Below are positions 7,480 through 17,363 of a DNA stretch of 64,000 nucleotides, one piece after another (position 1 is the stretch's first letter; the number at the start of each line of letters is the position of its first letter). A program made the position numbers and the translations under genes. Origin of the DNA: Spirochaetota bacterium (lineage in GTDB: Bacteria; Spirochaetota; UBA4802; UBA5550); assembly GCA_016933025.1 (NCBI GenBank), contig JAFGBT010000015.1, positions 1 to 64,000 on the forward strand, given 5' to 3'. The notes under the pieces were generated by a model that was not told the origin of the DNA, searched no databases, and saw nothing but the letters and a program-made list of their open reading frames with translations.

Positions 7480-8895
7480 ATGCGTCGATTGCGGATTTTT
7501 CTCGTCCATGTCGGCCGCCGGCAGCCGCTGCTCAACGTTACGCCGCCGCTCGGGATCATGTATCTCGCGGCCTATATCCGCTCGAAGTTTGACGTCGACA
7601 TCAGGCTGTTCAACCAGAAGCTCGACAATACCCCGAACGACGAGTGCGTCAGGATGATCAGGGATTTTAATCCCGATGTTGTCGGTCTCAGCGTCATGAC
7701 GCCGAACGCCCATGCCCTCCCGTATCTGACCGGGCAGATACGCCGCGCCCTTCCGGGGGCGCTTATCGTTCTGGGCGGCCCGCATATATCCGCGTGCGGG
7801 GCCTCGTCTCTTGACGGCAACGAGGCGGATGCGGCCGTCGTGGGGGAGGGGGAGCTGGTCTTTGAACAGCTGCTCCGCGCGCGCTATGACGGCGGGAGCC
7901 TCGCGGACGTCCCCGGCCTCATCCACCGGAGTGCGGCCGGTGAAATCGTTGAGAATCCCGGGAGCATTCCGCCTCTTGACGATCTCGACGCCCTGCCGTT
8001 TCCCGCATACGACCTGATCAATCTTCCCGCATACTGGAAGCGGCAGCCCTTTTCGCTCATCCCCCGGCTGAACTACGCCGCCGTCTTTTCCAGCCGGGGC
8101 TGCCCGTTCCACTGCATATACTGCCACAGGATCTTCGGCGAGCGGTTCCGCGCCCATTCGGCCGGGAGGATCCTGGATGAAATTGCGCATTACCGGAAAA
8201 CCTACGGCGTGAAGAACATCGAGGTGTATGATGATATTTTCAACCTCGACAGGAAACGGGTCGTTGATTTCTCGGACGGCATGAAACGGCGGGGGATCTC
8301 GTGCGGGCTTGTCTTCCCGAACGGCCTGCGGACGGATACCCTTGACGAGGCGACCATCGACGCGCTCGTGGAAGCGGGGATGTACTATTCCAGTTTCCCC
8401 CTTGAGTCGGGCTCTCCGCGTATACAGAAGGTGATGGGGAAAAACCTGAATATCCCCCGCTTCATGAAGAATCTCGAATACGCGGTTTCCCGGAGGGTGT
8501 TCTCCTACGGCTTTGTCATGTTCGGATTTCCGACCGAAACTGAAGAAGATATAACAATGACCATAGACGCCGCCTGTTCCTCAAAGCTCCACGTGGCGTC
8601 ATTCTTTACCCTGACGCCGTTCCCGAACACCAGGGTCCACGGAATCGCGATGGAAAAATTCCCGGAGCGCATGTCCCGCATTAACTATGATGACGTCTAT
8701 TACGCGGATGCGAAAATAAACCTCACCGAGGTCTCCGACGACCTGCTCTATTACTACCAGCGCATGGTGTACCGGAAATTTTTCCTTGACCCGACTCGGA
8801 TCGCCCGGATCATGAAGGATTACCCGAATCCGCTTCTTCTTCTCAAGTTTCTGCCGGCTATGATTCTTCGCGCGTCAAAAGGCCTTTTTAGCTGA
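7480..8895 (+). CDS. B12-binding-domain radical SAM protein
   Basis: A 471-residue protein. Residues about 1-135 form a cobalamin-binding-like Rossmann domain (VGLSVMTPNAH, IVLGGPHIS, VVGEGE). Residues about 190-400 form the radical SAM barrel, whose cluster loop is CPFHCIYC (CxxxCxxC) after FSSRG. The typical DHxxG cobalamin motif is not evident, so cobalamin binding is uncertain. Relatives include methyltransferases and the BchE/oxidative cyclase group. A neighbouring beta-propeller lipoprotein gives no clear pathway. The substrate is unknown. Confidence 0.85.
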   Translation: MRRLRIFLVHVGRRQPLLNVTPPLGIMYLAAYIRSKFDVDIRLFNQKLDNTPNDECVRMIRDFNPDVVGLSVMTPNAHALPYLTGQIRRALPGALIVLGGPHISACGASSLDGNEADAAVVGEGELVFEQLLRARYDGGSLADVPGLIHRSAAGEIVENPGSIPPLDDLDALPFPAYDLINLPAYWKRQPFSLIPRLNYAAVFSSRGCPFHCIYCHRIFGERFRAHSAGRILDEIAHYRKTYGVKNIEVYDDIFNLDRKRVVDFSDGMKRRGISCGLVFPNGLRTDTLDEATIDALVEAGMYYSSFPLESGSPRIQKVMGKNLNIPRFMKNLEYAVSRRVFSYGFVMFGFPTETEEDITMTIDAACSSKLHVASFFTLTPFPNTRVHGIAMEKFPERMSRINYDDVYYADAKINLTEVSDDLLYYYQRMVYRKFFLDPTRIARIMKDYPNPLLLLKFLPAMILRASKGLFS

Positions 8896-8937
8896 AACGC
8901 CCTGCGGCGCCGCTCCCTCTGCCGGGTGAAGCGGTTG

Positions 8938-9775
8938 TCATCCCTTCGCCTTGCTGCCCTCGAGCGGAGTGAATTCAAACTCCGGATAGAGCGACTTCAG
9001 GGCGCCGGTGACCTGACGGGAGACCTCCAGCGGCGACTTGACCCCGAGCCCCAGGTAATTGCATCCCGAGTCGACCTCGAAGTGCTTCTTGCCGCTTTTT
9101 ATGCCCGCTTCCCGTATATGGCCGCCATGGGTCGGGTCAAACGCGAAGCTCTCTTTCTGCAGCAGCTTGGCCGTCTCTTCGTGTGTTTTGACGCCGGACG
9201 AGTAAAACTGCGGGACCGCGTCCTTCTTGTTGGTGATGTGCGCCAGATAGGTTATATGCTTTCCGTCGCCGGTTGATTCCAGCCAGAGTATGAACATGTC
9301 GTTGCACACGCGCTCCGGGTCGCGCTGTTCCTTGAACCTGCCGATCCGGAACCGCTGCTGCACCGGCACGAACAGGTTCTGCAGCGTTTCGTTTCTGGAC
9401 ATCTCCAGTATCTGCTCCGGCACCCAGGTGACCCGGATAAAGCTCACGATCCTGTCCTGAAGATCCCTTCGCTCTTTGAAGAGCGGCCAGTCCTTCACGA
9501 TCTTCAGCGCCTTAACCGAGAGCGGGCCGTCGTCGAATGTCGAGTCGTAGTAATAGATCTTGTCTCCGGATTGCTGCTTCAGAACCCCCTCGTTGGCTAT
9601 CAGCGATCCCGTCGCCATGTCGATGATGTTGGCGAGGATCATGTTGTGGTTCTCGTCGTACTTGAGAAAGGACCCCTGCTGGTCCTTTTCCCTGCCGATG
9701 CGGCGGATGATGGTTCCCGGCTCGAGGTTGTTTATGGTCCCGATAGGCTTCATTATATCCAGCATGATTTCGTTA
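8938..9775 (-). CDS. Conserved-type protein of unknown function
   Basis: About 278 residues, not recognised. Soluble, with mixed alpha/beta character. Features include LEPGTIIRRIGREKDQQG, YYYDSTFDDGPL, RIVSFIRVTWVPEQ and a late YLGLGVKSPLEVSRQV. No signal peptide or membrane segment is seen from the chosen start at 9775 (MLDIMKPIG), which has AAGGGGG upstream. A longer frame to 9894 is less likely. Convergent with the radical SAM gene. Confidence 0.65.
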
Positions 9776-9943
9776 AACCCCCTTCCTTGATTGAACTCTC
9801 TGTATTTAGGTAGGAGTATAGCAGACCCGCCGGTCGGAGTCAAGAAAAATGCTGATGTAATCCGCGCGTTGAAGCTGTCGGGGGGATGGCGCATGTCGTA
9901 GCGGCGCGGCTCGCGCCGCCGGGAACCGACGGCGGGGATGGTG

Positions 9944-11380
9944 TTACCAGGCGCCGGTCGCCAGGTACTCGTTGATCGCCTGCGCGGCCTTGCGCCCCTG
10001 GCCCATGGCCAGGATGACCGTGGCCGCGCCGAGCACGATATCGCCGCCCGCGAACACGCCCTTTTTGGTGGTCTTCAGGGTCTCAGGGTCCGCTATGATG
10101 TTGCCCCACTTGTTGGTCTGGATGTCCGGCGTGGTGTGCGGTATCAGCGGGTTCGACGCGTTGCCGATGGCCACGATGCAGACGTCCACGTCGATGGTAA
10201 ACTCGCTTCCCTTTATCGGAACGGGGCGGCGGCGGCCGGAGTCGTCCGGCTCGCCCAGCTCCATCCTGAGGCACTCGACCGCCTTTACCCAGCCCTTGTC
10301 GTCGCCGATGAAGCGGACCGGGTTCTGAAGCAGGTTCATCTGCACGCCTTCCTCCTCGGCGTGGTGGATCTCCTCTTTCCGCGCCGGCATCTCCTCGTGG
10401 GACCGGCGGTACACCAGGTAGACGTTCTTCGCGCCGAGCCGCAGGGCGGTGCGGGCGGAGTCCATGGCGACGTTGCCGCCGCCGAAGACCGCCACGTTGC
10501 TCGCGCGCGCAATCGGGGTGTCGGTGTTCGGGAAGGAGTACGCCTGCATCAGGTTCGCCCGGGTCAGGTACTCGTTCGCCGAGTATACGCCGTTCAGGTT
10601 CTCGCCCGGGATGTTCAGGAACATCGGGAGGCCGGCGCCGGTTCCCACGAACACCGCTTCATATCCTTCGGCCATGAGCTCCTCGATGGTATAGATCTTT
10701 CCGATGACCATGTTGGTGCGCAGTTCGACGCCCATGCTCACCAGGTTGTCGACCTCGCGACCGACGATCTTCTTGGGAAGGCGGAACTCCGGGATTCCGT
10801 AGGCCAGCACCCCGCCCGGCTTGTGAAGGGCCTCGAAGATCGTCACTTCGTGCCCCGCCCTGCGGCAGTCGGCGGCCACGGTGATGCCGGCCGGGCCGCA
10901 GCCGATCACGGCGATCTTCTTGCCGGTGGACGGCTTGATCGACGGCGATTCGGACCCTGCCTGGTTCATCTCCCAGTCGGCCACGAATCGCTCGAGCTTG
11001 CCGATCTGGACCGCCTTGTCCACGGACTTGAGGCTTTTCCCCACGGTGCAGGGCTTCTGGCACTGCTCCTCCTGCGGGCAGACGCGGCCGCATACGGCGG
11101 GAAGGACATTGGTCTCCTTGATGACGGCCACGGCCTCGCGGAATTTCCTTTCTGCAATGAATTTTATAAATACCGGGATGTTGACCTCCACCGGGCACCC
11201 CTTGATGCACGGCGCGTTCTTGCACTGGAGGCAGCGCTCAGCCTCGGCGACCGCCATCTCCTCGGTGAAGCCGTAGGGCACCTCGTTCACGTTGCCTATC
11301 CTTTCTTTCGGCCCCTGTTCCGGCATTTTCTGCGGCGGTATGGCCAGCCGCTCCTTGTTGGTCAGTTCTTTCTTTTCCAT
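9944..11380 (-). CDS. nfnB: NfnB-like / glutamate synthase small-subunit-like oxidoreductase
   Basis: A 478-residue flavoprotein. The N-terminal domain carries cysteine motifs CLQCKNAPCIKGCP and CGRVCPQEEQCQKPC for two 4Fe-4S clusters. Two dinucleotide folds follow: IAVIGCGPAGITVA (FAD) and VAVFGGGNVAMDSA (NADPH). The end reads GVFAGGDIVLGAATVILAMGQG. These match GltD and NfnB, the large subunit of NADH-dependent ferredoxin:NADP oxidoreductase. The gene directly downstream of an NfnA-like flavoprotein argues for NfnAB rather than glutamate synthase, since no GltB is present. Known role: electron bifurcation between NADPH, ferredoxin and NAD. Confidence 0.85.
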   Translation of the reverse strand: MEKKELTNKERLAIPPQKMPEQGPKERIGNVNEVPYGFTEEMAVAEAERCLQCKNAPCIKGCPVEVNIPVFIKFIAERKFREAVAVIKETNVLPAVCGRVCPQEEQCQKPCTVGKSLKSVDKAVQIGKLERFVADWEMNQAGSESPSIKPSTGKKIAVIGCGPAGITVAADCRRAGHEVTIFEALHKPGGVLAYGIPEFRLPKKIVGREVDNLVSMGVELRTNMVIGKIYTIEELMAEGYEAVFVGTGAGLPMFLNIPGENLNGVYSANEYLTRANLMQAYSFPNTDTPIARASNVAVFGGGNVAMDSARTALRLGAKNVYLVYRRSHEEMPARKEEIHHAEEEGVQMNLLQNPVRFIGDDKGWVKAVECLRMELGEPDDSGRRRPVPIKGSEFTIDVDVCIVAIGNASNPLIPHTTPDIQTNKWGNIIADPETLKTTKKGVFAGGDIVLGAATVILAMGQGRKAAQAINEYLATGAW

Positions 11381-11519
11381 ATGGCGTTTTCCTGTCCGCC
11401 CCCCCCCAACCCCCCGAAGGGGGGCTAATATTTTCCAGACTCATCTGAATAACCGCGCCTCCTAAAAGTCCCCCTCAGGGGGATTTAGGGGGCCGGATAT
11501 CAAGAGGTTCGGAATGTTT
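11381..11519. repeat. C/G-rich repeat between nfnA and nfnB
   Basis: Contains CCCCCC, GAA, GGGGGG at 11410-11424 and TCCCCCTCAGGGGGATTTAGGGGG near 11468-11491. These are the same type of element seen elsewhere in the window. It splits an otherwise tight two-gene operon. Confidence 0.6.
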
Positions 11520-12353
11520 CTATCGTAATCCCAATTTACAGGCGTGGTCGATCGATTCCTTTTCCTGGTCCCGGTACATCGACAGCCGCTGCATCATCTC
11601 GTCGAAATTCACCAGGTGGCCGTCGAACTCGGGACCGTCGACGCAGACGAACTTCGACTCGTTCCCCACGGAGACGCGGCAGCCGCCGCACATGCCGGTG
11701 CCGTCGATCATGATTGTGTTCAGGCTCACCAGGGTGTGGATGTCGTATTTTTTCGTGAGGAGGCTCACGAACTTCATCATGACCGGCGGGCCGATGGCTA
11801 TCACCAGGTCGATCTTCCTTCCCTCGTCGATGAGCTTCTGGATCGCGTCGGTCACCATGCCCTTCATGCCGTATGAGCCGTCGTCGGTGACGATGATGAC
11901 CTCGTCGCTGGCGGCCTTCATCTTCTCCTCCATGATGACCAGCTCCTTCGACCGGCCGCCGAGGATGGAGACGACGGTGTTCCCGGCCGCCTTCATGGCC
12001 TGCGCGATCGGGTGTGCCGGCGCTATGCCGATGCCCCCGCCGACCATGAGCACGGTGCCGTGCTTTTCTATATGCGTGGGCCGTCCCAGGGGCCCGGCAA
12101 GGTCGTGCAGCGAGTCGCCGGGGGAGAGCTTCGAGAGGTCGGTGGTGGTTTTACCCACGGCCTGAACCACGAGCTCAATCCATCCCTCCGACGCGTTCGC
12201 GTCGGCTATGGTGAGGGGAATCCGCTCTCCCGCGTCGCTTACGCGGATGATCACGAACTGGCCCGCCTTTCTCTTGCGCGCTATTTCCGGGGCTTCCACC
12301 TTCATGCGGAAGACCTGGGGCGAGAAGAATTCTTTTTCGAGTATTTTATTCAT
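11520..12353 (-). CDS. nfnA: NfnA-like ferredoxin-NADP reductase subunit
   Basis: A 277-residue protein of the dihydroorotate dehydrogenase electron-transfer/NfnA type. An FAD-binding barrel (AGQFVIIRV, RIPLTIADA) is followed by an NAD-binding domain (LMVGGGIGIAPAHPIAQAM, VIAIGPPVMMKFV). A C-terminal 2Fe-2S loop reads MCGGCRVSVG followed by FVCVDGPEFDG. The start at 12353 has GGGAG 8 bases upstream, and NfnA proteins begin near here. It pairs with the downstream NfnB-like subunit to link NADH, NADPH and ferredoxin pools in the cytoplasm. Confidence 0.85.
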   Translation of the reverse strand: MNKILEKEFFSPQVFRMKVEAPEIARKRKAGQFVIIRVSDAGERIPLTIADANASEGWIELVVQAVGKTTTDLSKLSPGDSLHDLAGPLGRPTHIEKHGTVLMVGGGIGIAPAHPIAQAMKAAGNTVVSILGGRSKELVIMEEKMKAASDEVIIVTDDGSYGMKGMVTDAIQKLIDEGRKIDLVIAIGPPVMMKFVSLLTKKYDIHTLVSLNTIMIDGTGMCGGCRVSVGNESKFVCVDGPEFDGHLVNFDEMMQRLSMYRDQEKESIDHACKLGLR

Positions 12354-12723
12354 CGGTGTTGCTCCCGGTCCGGGTTCTGTCACGGGTAATGGCCGCGCCT
12401 CACCCGGCATTAAAAAGATGTGTGACGTTTTATAAAAAAACGGTAATATGTCAACAAATAATCTGCGGGAGCCATTGAAGCCGTGATGCGCCGCATCACG
12501 GAATTCAATGAGCATCTTTTAATCATTACCGGTGATTGACCGATCGGTTGAGAGTCTGTTTATTGATTATACGGGATGTATGTGTGATGCTGATTTTAGT
12601 CAAAATGATTCTGAGACCCGTTCTGCATGAGTTCTCGAAAGTGTGGGACTTCGTCGCGGACATGGCCGGGGCCGCCGGCGCCTGTGGCCGGCATCCCGCC
12701 ATGATTCCTGTTTATGTAAGAAA

Positions 12724-12837
12724 GACCCGGGCTGGGAGATGAGAGACGCCTCTTCCCTTCCCCCCTCCTTTGTGTATGGAATCTCCCAGCCCCTCGGGTC
12801 TGTCAGCTGACTCCTGAGGTCCGTTGGGGCCGGCCCC
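12724..12837 (+). promoter_or_regulatory. Structured leader candidate upstream of the PAS sensor kinase
   Basis: A long hairpin pairs 12731-12740 (GCTGGGAGAT) with 12781-12790 and 12724-12729 (GACCCG) with 12795-12800. Two perfect palindromes follow: GTCAGCTGAC at 12802-12811 and GGGGCCGGCCCC at 12826-12837. It lies in the 580-bp gap between divergent nfnA and the kinase gene. I do not recognise a riboswitch class. No gene is supported in the rest of the gap (12354-12934). Confidence 0.4.
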
Positions 12838-12934
12838 GCTCCGGTTTTTATCGGGTGATATCGCAATAACTCTTGACGCCTGCGGGATTTCTGCCTTAGT
12901 GTTGACCAGGACGTTTATACCGCGAGGTGTTTTA

Positions 12935-15580
12935 GTGACTGAATGGTTGCGTACTCGGTACAAGCCCGTTGTTATAGCCTTCCTTCTCCTGGTTTCCCTT
13001 TCCCTGATGCTTTATTTTTACGGATATCTGCATGTCGGCACCGTCTTTATCCATTTTTTCTATATTCCCATAATCCTGTCCTCGCTCTGGTGGGGATTGA
13101 GGGGAATCTGGGTGTCGGTGTTCCTTTCAGTTTCCATCCTGCTCATGCACATATTTCTCAGGAGATATTTTCAGACACCTGACGATTTTTTCAGGGCATT
13201 CATGTTCGTCCTGATTTCAATCGTTGTCGGGGGCCTGAGCGAGCGCTTTGCCAGGACGCGTGAACGGATGTCGCACCTCAACCTGGTTCTTCGCTCTATC
13301 CGGGACATCAACCATCTCATGACGAAGGAGAAGGACCGCGATCGGCTGCTGAAAGGAATATGCGCGACCCTGGTCGAAAACCGGAGCTATTTTTACGCGT
13401 GGATAGCCCTGGTTGATGAAAACTCCCGCCTGGTCGCCTCGGGCGAGGCGGGGTTGGGGGATGCGTTCTTCCTCATGACCGACATGCTCACCAACGGAAC
13501 GCTTCCCCTCTGCGTGCATCGTTCCCTGTACCAGCGGCACGCCATCCTCACGAAGGACCCGGGCCTCGAGTGCGCAGGGTGCCCCCTGAAGGCCCAGTAT
13601 GCAGACAAGGGGCGGATGACCATCATCATACATCCCGGCGGTAAGCTGAGAGGAATACTTTCGGTCTCTATACCCGAGGACGTTATCGCGGACCCGGAGG
13701 AGCGGGTCCTGTTCGAGGAGATAGCGAACGACATCGAGTACGCGCTGGGCGGCATCGAGCTCCGGGGGGACCACCAGCTCGCCCTGGACGAGCTGAAGGA
13801 GAGCGAGGAGCGGTTCCGCTCCATCATCGAGAACGCTCCCTTCGGCTATTACCGGATCGACCGCGACGGCCGGTACGAGTATGTCAATCCGCAGTGGGAA
13901 AGAATGTTCGGGCTTGCCGCCGGCGACTTCATCGGGAAGCGCGTCGTGGTTCCCGCTTCAGGCTTGGACGAACAGGATGCCGGCAGTCTTGCCGGGAGGG
14001 TCCTCGCCGGCGAGACGGTCCGCGGCGAGTTCGGCGCGCACCGGAAGGAGGGCACCATGACGTTTCAGACCTATTACTGCCACCCGCTGTATCACCATGG
14101 GGAGATCACCGGGGCCGAGGGGTTCCTGAACGACATTACCGAGCGTAAGAACGCCGAACTGGCCCTGCATAAGAGCAGGCGGATGCTCTCGCAGATCGTC
14201 GAGGGGAGTCCCATCCCGACGTTTGTCATCGACGAGAACCACCGGCTGACCCACTGGAACAGGGCATGCGAGATCCTGACCGTCAGGTCGGCGGGGAAAA
14301 TGATCGGCACCCGGAGGCAGTGGGAGGCCTTCTACGCCTCGGAGCGTCCCACCATGGCCGATCTGATCATGGACGGCACCCGCGACCCGAGCGTTCTCGC
14401 GAATTACAGCCATGAATACCGGAAGTCGACCATTCTCGCGGAGGCCTGGGAGAGCGAGCGCTTTTTCCCCGCCCTGGGCAAGCGGGGGAGATGGCTCTTC
14501 CTGACCGCGGCGCTCCTGCGCGACGCCGAGGGAAACATTACCGGCGCCGTCGAGACCCTCCAGGATGTGACCGGCCGCAGGAGGGCTGAAGAGGAGAAGA
14601 TCAAGGCATACACGGAGCTGGAGCAGATTTTCAACACCACGCCGGTCGGGATGCGCGTCATAGACAGGAATTTTAATACCATCCATATAAACAGGCGCTT
14701 CATGGAGATGTTTGACCTCGATTCCAGCCATTTTTCGCGCGACGGCAGGCGCGCGTGGGACCGGGAAATCGCGAAAGCCGACCGCGTTCTGATGAAGCGC
14801 ATTCTCGGCGGAGCAAAGTACCTGGAATACGAAATCAGGACCCGCATCATGGACGATGACGCCGTTTTTATCGTACACGCATCCCCCTATTTTTCCAACG
14901 ACGGGACGGTCATAGGGGTCATAGAGAATTTTACCAGTATCACCGAAATGCGCAATCTTCAGAACGGCATCATGCGCGTCGCGGAGGTCGAGCGCCAGCG
15001 CATCGGCCAGGACCTCCACGACGGCCTGGGGCAGAACCTCACCGCCGTCTCCTTTCTCGTCGAGGCCCTGAAGGAGAAGAGCGCAGCCCGGCCCGGCGCC
15101 GTGAAGGGCGAAATAGAAAAAATAGAGAGCATGGTTCGAGACGCCATCGTGCAGACGCGGAGTCTCTCCCGCATGCTGAGTCCCGTTGAAATGGAGAAGA
15201 ACGGCCTTCGTTCCGCACTTGACGAAATGGCGGCTTCAACTGAGAAGATATTCAAGGTGACGTGCAGGATTTCACAGGAGGGCAATTTTTTTATTGACGA
15301 CAATCAGGCGGCGACACACCTCTTCTACATTGCCAGGGAAGCGGTCACCAATTCGATCAAGCACGGCAAGGCGCGGCATATTGATATAAGCCTGGCGGCC
15401 GCGGGCGGCGGCCTCAGGATGGCCATCAGGGACGACGGTTCCGGCGCCGTGGAGGGAAAAAAGAGCGTCGGCCTCGGGCTCCGCATCATGCGCTATCGCG
15501 CCGGCATAATAGGGGCGGATTTCAGCGCGGGAAACCGGGATGGCGGAGGATTCGAGGTCAGTGTGCTGATAAACGCATAG
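12935..15580 (+). CDS. Membrane PAS sensor histidine kinase (HisKA_3 type)
   Basis: About 881 residues. Four or so membrane helices lie at the N terminus (residues about 12-110). A GAF-like sensor with cysteines (LCVHRSLY, GLECAGCPL) follows, then at least three PAS domains (EERFRSIIENAPFGYYRID, LSQIVEGSPIPTFVID, LEQIFNTTPVGMRVID). It ends with a HisKA_3 domain (ERQRIGQDLHDGLGQN, phospho-acceptor His) and HATPase (DDGSGA, SVGLGLRIM). The GTG start at 12935 is chosen for GAGGTG upstream. HisKA_3 kinases normally pair with NarL-type regulators; one is encoded at 18273. Confidence 0.88.
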   Translation: MTEWLRTRYKPVVIAFLLLVSLSLMLYFYGYLHVGTVFIHFFYIPIILSSLWWGLRGIWVSVFLSVSILLMHIFLRRYFQTPDDFFRAFMFVLISIVVGGLSERFARTRERMSHLNLVLRSIRDINHLMTKEKDRDRLLKGICATLVENRSYFYAWIALVDENSRLVASGEAGLGDAFFLMTDMLTNGTLPLCVHRSLYQRHAILTKDPGLECAGCPLKAQYADKGRMTIIIHPGGKLRGILSVSIPEDVIADPEERVLFEEIANDIEYALGGIELRGDHQLALDELKESEERFRSIIENAPFGYYRIDRDGRYEYVNPQWERMFGLAAGDFIGKRVVVPASGLDEQDAGSLAGRVLAGETVRGEFGAHRKEGTMTFQTYYCHPLYHHGEITGAEGFLNDITERKNAELALHKSRRMLSQIVEGSPIPTFVIDENHRLTHWNRACEILTVRSAGKMIGTRRQWEAFYASERPTMADLIMDGTRDPSVLANYSHEYRKSTILAEAWESERFFPALGKRGRWLFLTAALLRDAEGNITGAVETLQDVTGRRRAEEEKIKAYTELEQIFNTTPVGMRVIDRNFNTIHINRRFMEMFDLDSSHFSRDGRRAWDREIAKADRVLMKRILGGAKYLEYEIRTRIMDDDAVFIVHASPYFSNDGTVIGVIENFTSITEMRNLQNGIMRVAEVERQRIGQDLHDGLGQNLTAVSFLVEALKEKSAARPGAVKGEIEKIESMVRDAIVQTRSLSRMLSPVEMEKNGLRSALDEMAASTEKIFKVTCRISQEGNFFIDDNQAATHLFYIAREAVTNSIKHGKARHIDISLAAAGGGLRMAIRDDGSGAVEGKKSVGLGLRIMRYRAGIIGADFSAGNRDGGGFEVSVLINA

Positions 15581-15600
15581 GGGGCAACGCGGGGTAGGGT

Positions 15601-17163
15601 ATGGGTATCTCCTGTTTTCTCGAGAAACACGCGCGGGACGATCCTGCCGCAGAGGCGATCGTTTTCAGGGGCCAGCGTATCAGCTATGGCGAATACAACC
15701 GCCGCTCGGAACGGATCGCGGCGGGGCTTCTGAAAGCGGGAATAGCCAGGGGGGACCGGATCGGCATATACATGTCCGGCAGGCCGGAATACCTCGACAT
15801 TTACATGGCGGCGGCGAAGATAGGGGCCATCGCGGTTCCCCTGAGCCGGCGCTTTACGCCGCCGGAGATCAGGTTCGTCATAAACGACGCCGGCATATCC
15901 CTCCTCTTCACCATGCCCGGGTTTCGGGGCATCGATTTCGTCAAAAACCTCGAAAAGATCCGCCGCGACGTTCCGTGCCTGAGGCGAATCGTCCTCCTGG
16001 ACGGGGAGCCGGCCGATCGAGGCACCGTGGCCTACTCGTCGTTTGTCCGCGCGCCGGACGCGGCGCTCAGGAAGGCCGCGAAGCAGGTGGCCGACGACGA
16101 TATCATGTTTTTAATGTACACGCCGGGGCTGGCGGGAGTACCCCGGGGATCCATGATCAGCCACGCCAATCTGATTGCCTACGCGCAGGGGATGGTCGGG
16201 GCGATCGGAGCGGAGCCGGGTGACTCGCTCCTCCTGAACGTCCCCCTCAACCGCATCGGCGGCGTGGCGATGGCGATGATGTCGTGCCTCTACCTCGGGA
16301 ACCGGCTCGTGATAACGGATACGTTCGTTCCGGAAGAAAGCCTGAAGATTATCGAGCGGGAAAAGATAGCGATTATCGGGCAGGCGCCGGCCCAGTACGC
16401 TATCGAGCTTCTCAATCCCTTCGTGAAAAGTTACAACTTTAGCTCCGTGAAGATAGCGATCGTGACGGGGCAGACGTGTCCGGCCGACCTGATTTCGCGG
16501 ATCAGGGACCGTATGGGCGTGCTCCCCATGAACGCCTACGGGCTCACGGAGGCCTGCGGCGCCATCACCTTCACCCGCACCGGTCACGGTGAGGACAAGC
16601 TCAAGAAGACCGTGGGCCTTCCGATGGAGGGCGCCGATCTCGCGATCGTGGACGAGCGTAACAGCCCCCTCCCGCCCAACCAGTTAGGGGAGATCGTCGT
16701 GAAGGGACCGACCGTGATGCGGGGATACTGGAACAGGCCGCACGAGAACCGGAAGGCGTTCGACCGTCACGGCTATTTCCACACCGGCGACATAGGGATG
16801 CTCGATGATGACGGTTTCCTCGTCCTGTGCGGAAGGAAGAACGAGATGTACATCCGCGGCGGCGAGAATGTGTATCCCATTGAGGTCGAGCGCGCGCTCG
16901 GAGAGCACCCGGCGGTGATGATGGCCGCCGTGGCGGGAAGGCCGGACCCGGTCATGGGAGAAGTGGGGAGGGCGTATATCGTTCCCCGGTCCGGTGTTTT
17001 TCTGACCCCGGAGGCGATAAAGGAATATCTATCGGGGAAGCTCGCCAGCTTCAAGATCCCGGAGGACATCGTGTTCAGGAACAATCTGCCGGTTACCTCA
17101 AGCGGTGCGGTACGGAAGCTCGAACTCTACGAGGACATCAAGAAGGAATTCAGGATGAAATAG
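15601..17163 (+). CDS. AMP-dependent acyl-CoA synthetase-like protein, degenerate active site
   Basis: A 520-residue protein aligned with the ANL superfamily along its full length (ISYGEYNRRSERIA, NAYGLTEACG, GYFHTGDIGMLDDDGF, GRKNEMYIRGGENVYPIEVE). Two core motifs are abnormal. The phosphate-binding loop is YTPGLAGVPRG instead of the usual (S/T)GTTGxPKG. The A10 motif reads SSGAVRKLEL, with Ala503 where the adenylation lysine (GKxxK) is expected. Adenylate formation is therefore doubtful. It may act as a thiolation-only enzyme, a binding protein or a regulator. It follows the kinase gene by 20 bp. Confidence 0.85.
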   Translation: MGISCFLEKHARDDPAAEAIVFRGQRISYGEYNRRSERIAAGLLKAGIARGDRIGIYMSGRPEYLDIYMAAAKIGAIAVPLSRRFTPPEIRFVINDAGISLLFTMPGFRGIDFVKNLEKIRRDVPCLRRIVLLDGEPADRGTVAYSSFVRAPDAALRKAAKQVADDDIMFLMYTPGLAGVPRGSMISHANLIAYAQGMVGAIGAEPGDSLLLNVPLNRIGGVAMAMMSCLYLGNRLVITDTFVPEESLKIIEREKIAIIGQAPAQYAIELLNPFVKSYNFSSVKIAIVTGQTCPADLISRIRDRMGVLPMNAYGLTEACGAITFTRTGHGEDKLKKTVGLPMEGADLAIVDERNSPLPPNQLGEIVVKGPTVMRGYWNRPHENRKAFDRHGYFHTGDIGMLDDDGFLVLCGRKNEMYIRGGENVYPIEVERALGEHPAVMMAAVAGRPDPVMGEVGRAYIVPRSGVFLTPEAIKEYLSGKLASFKIPEDIVFRNNLPVTSSGAVRKLELYEDIKKEFRMK

Positions 17164-17304
17164 GGCGGCAAAATTTCAACCCCCCTGCTCATGACTTTTT
17201 GCTTGCCAGGGCCCGCCTCATGTGATAGGACATCTTCCTATAAGGCCCATTCCGTATCCTGAACCGGACCTTATGGTGAGGCGATTTCCTGGATAATAAT
17301 CGAT

Positions 17305-17352
17305 ACACGCTGCCCCCCTCTCCCCGTGGGAGAGGGCCGGGGGGCGAGGGAG
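17305..17352. repeat. C/G-rich repeat abutting the nitroreductase start
   Basis: CCCCTCTCCCC, GTG, GGAGAGGG-type hairpin followed by CGGGGGGCGAGGGAGG. The last G-rich part appears to serve as the ribosome site of the gene starting at 17364. Confidence 0.55.
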
Positions 17353-17363
17353 GAATTACTGCC

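Noticed and set aside
9944..11380. Glutamate synthase small subunit
   Set aside because: Possible by sequence, but no large subunit is present and an NfnA-like partner is adjacent, so NfnB fits better.
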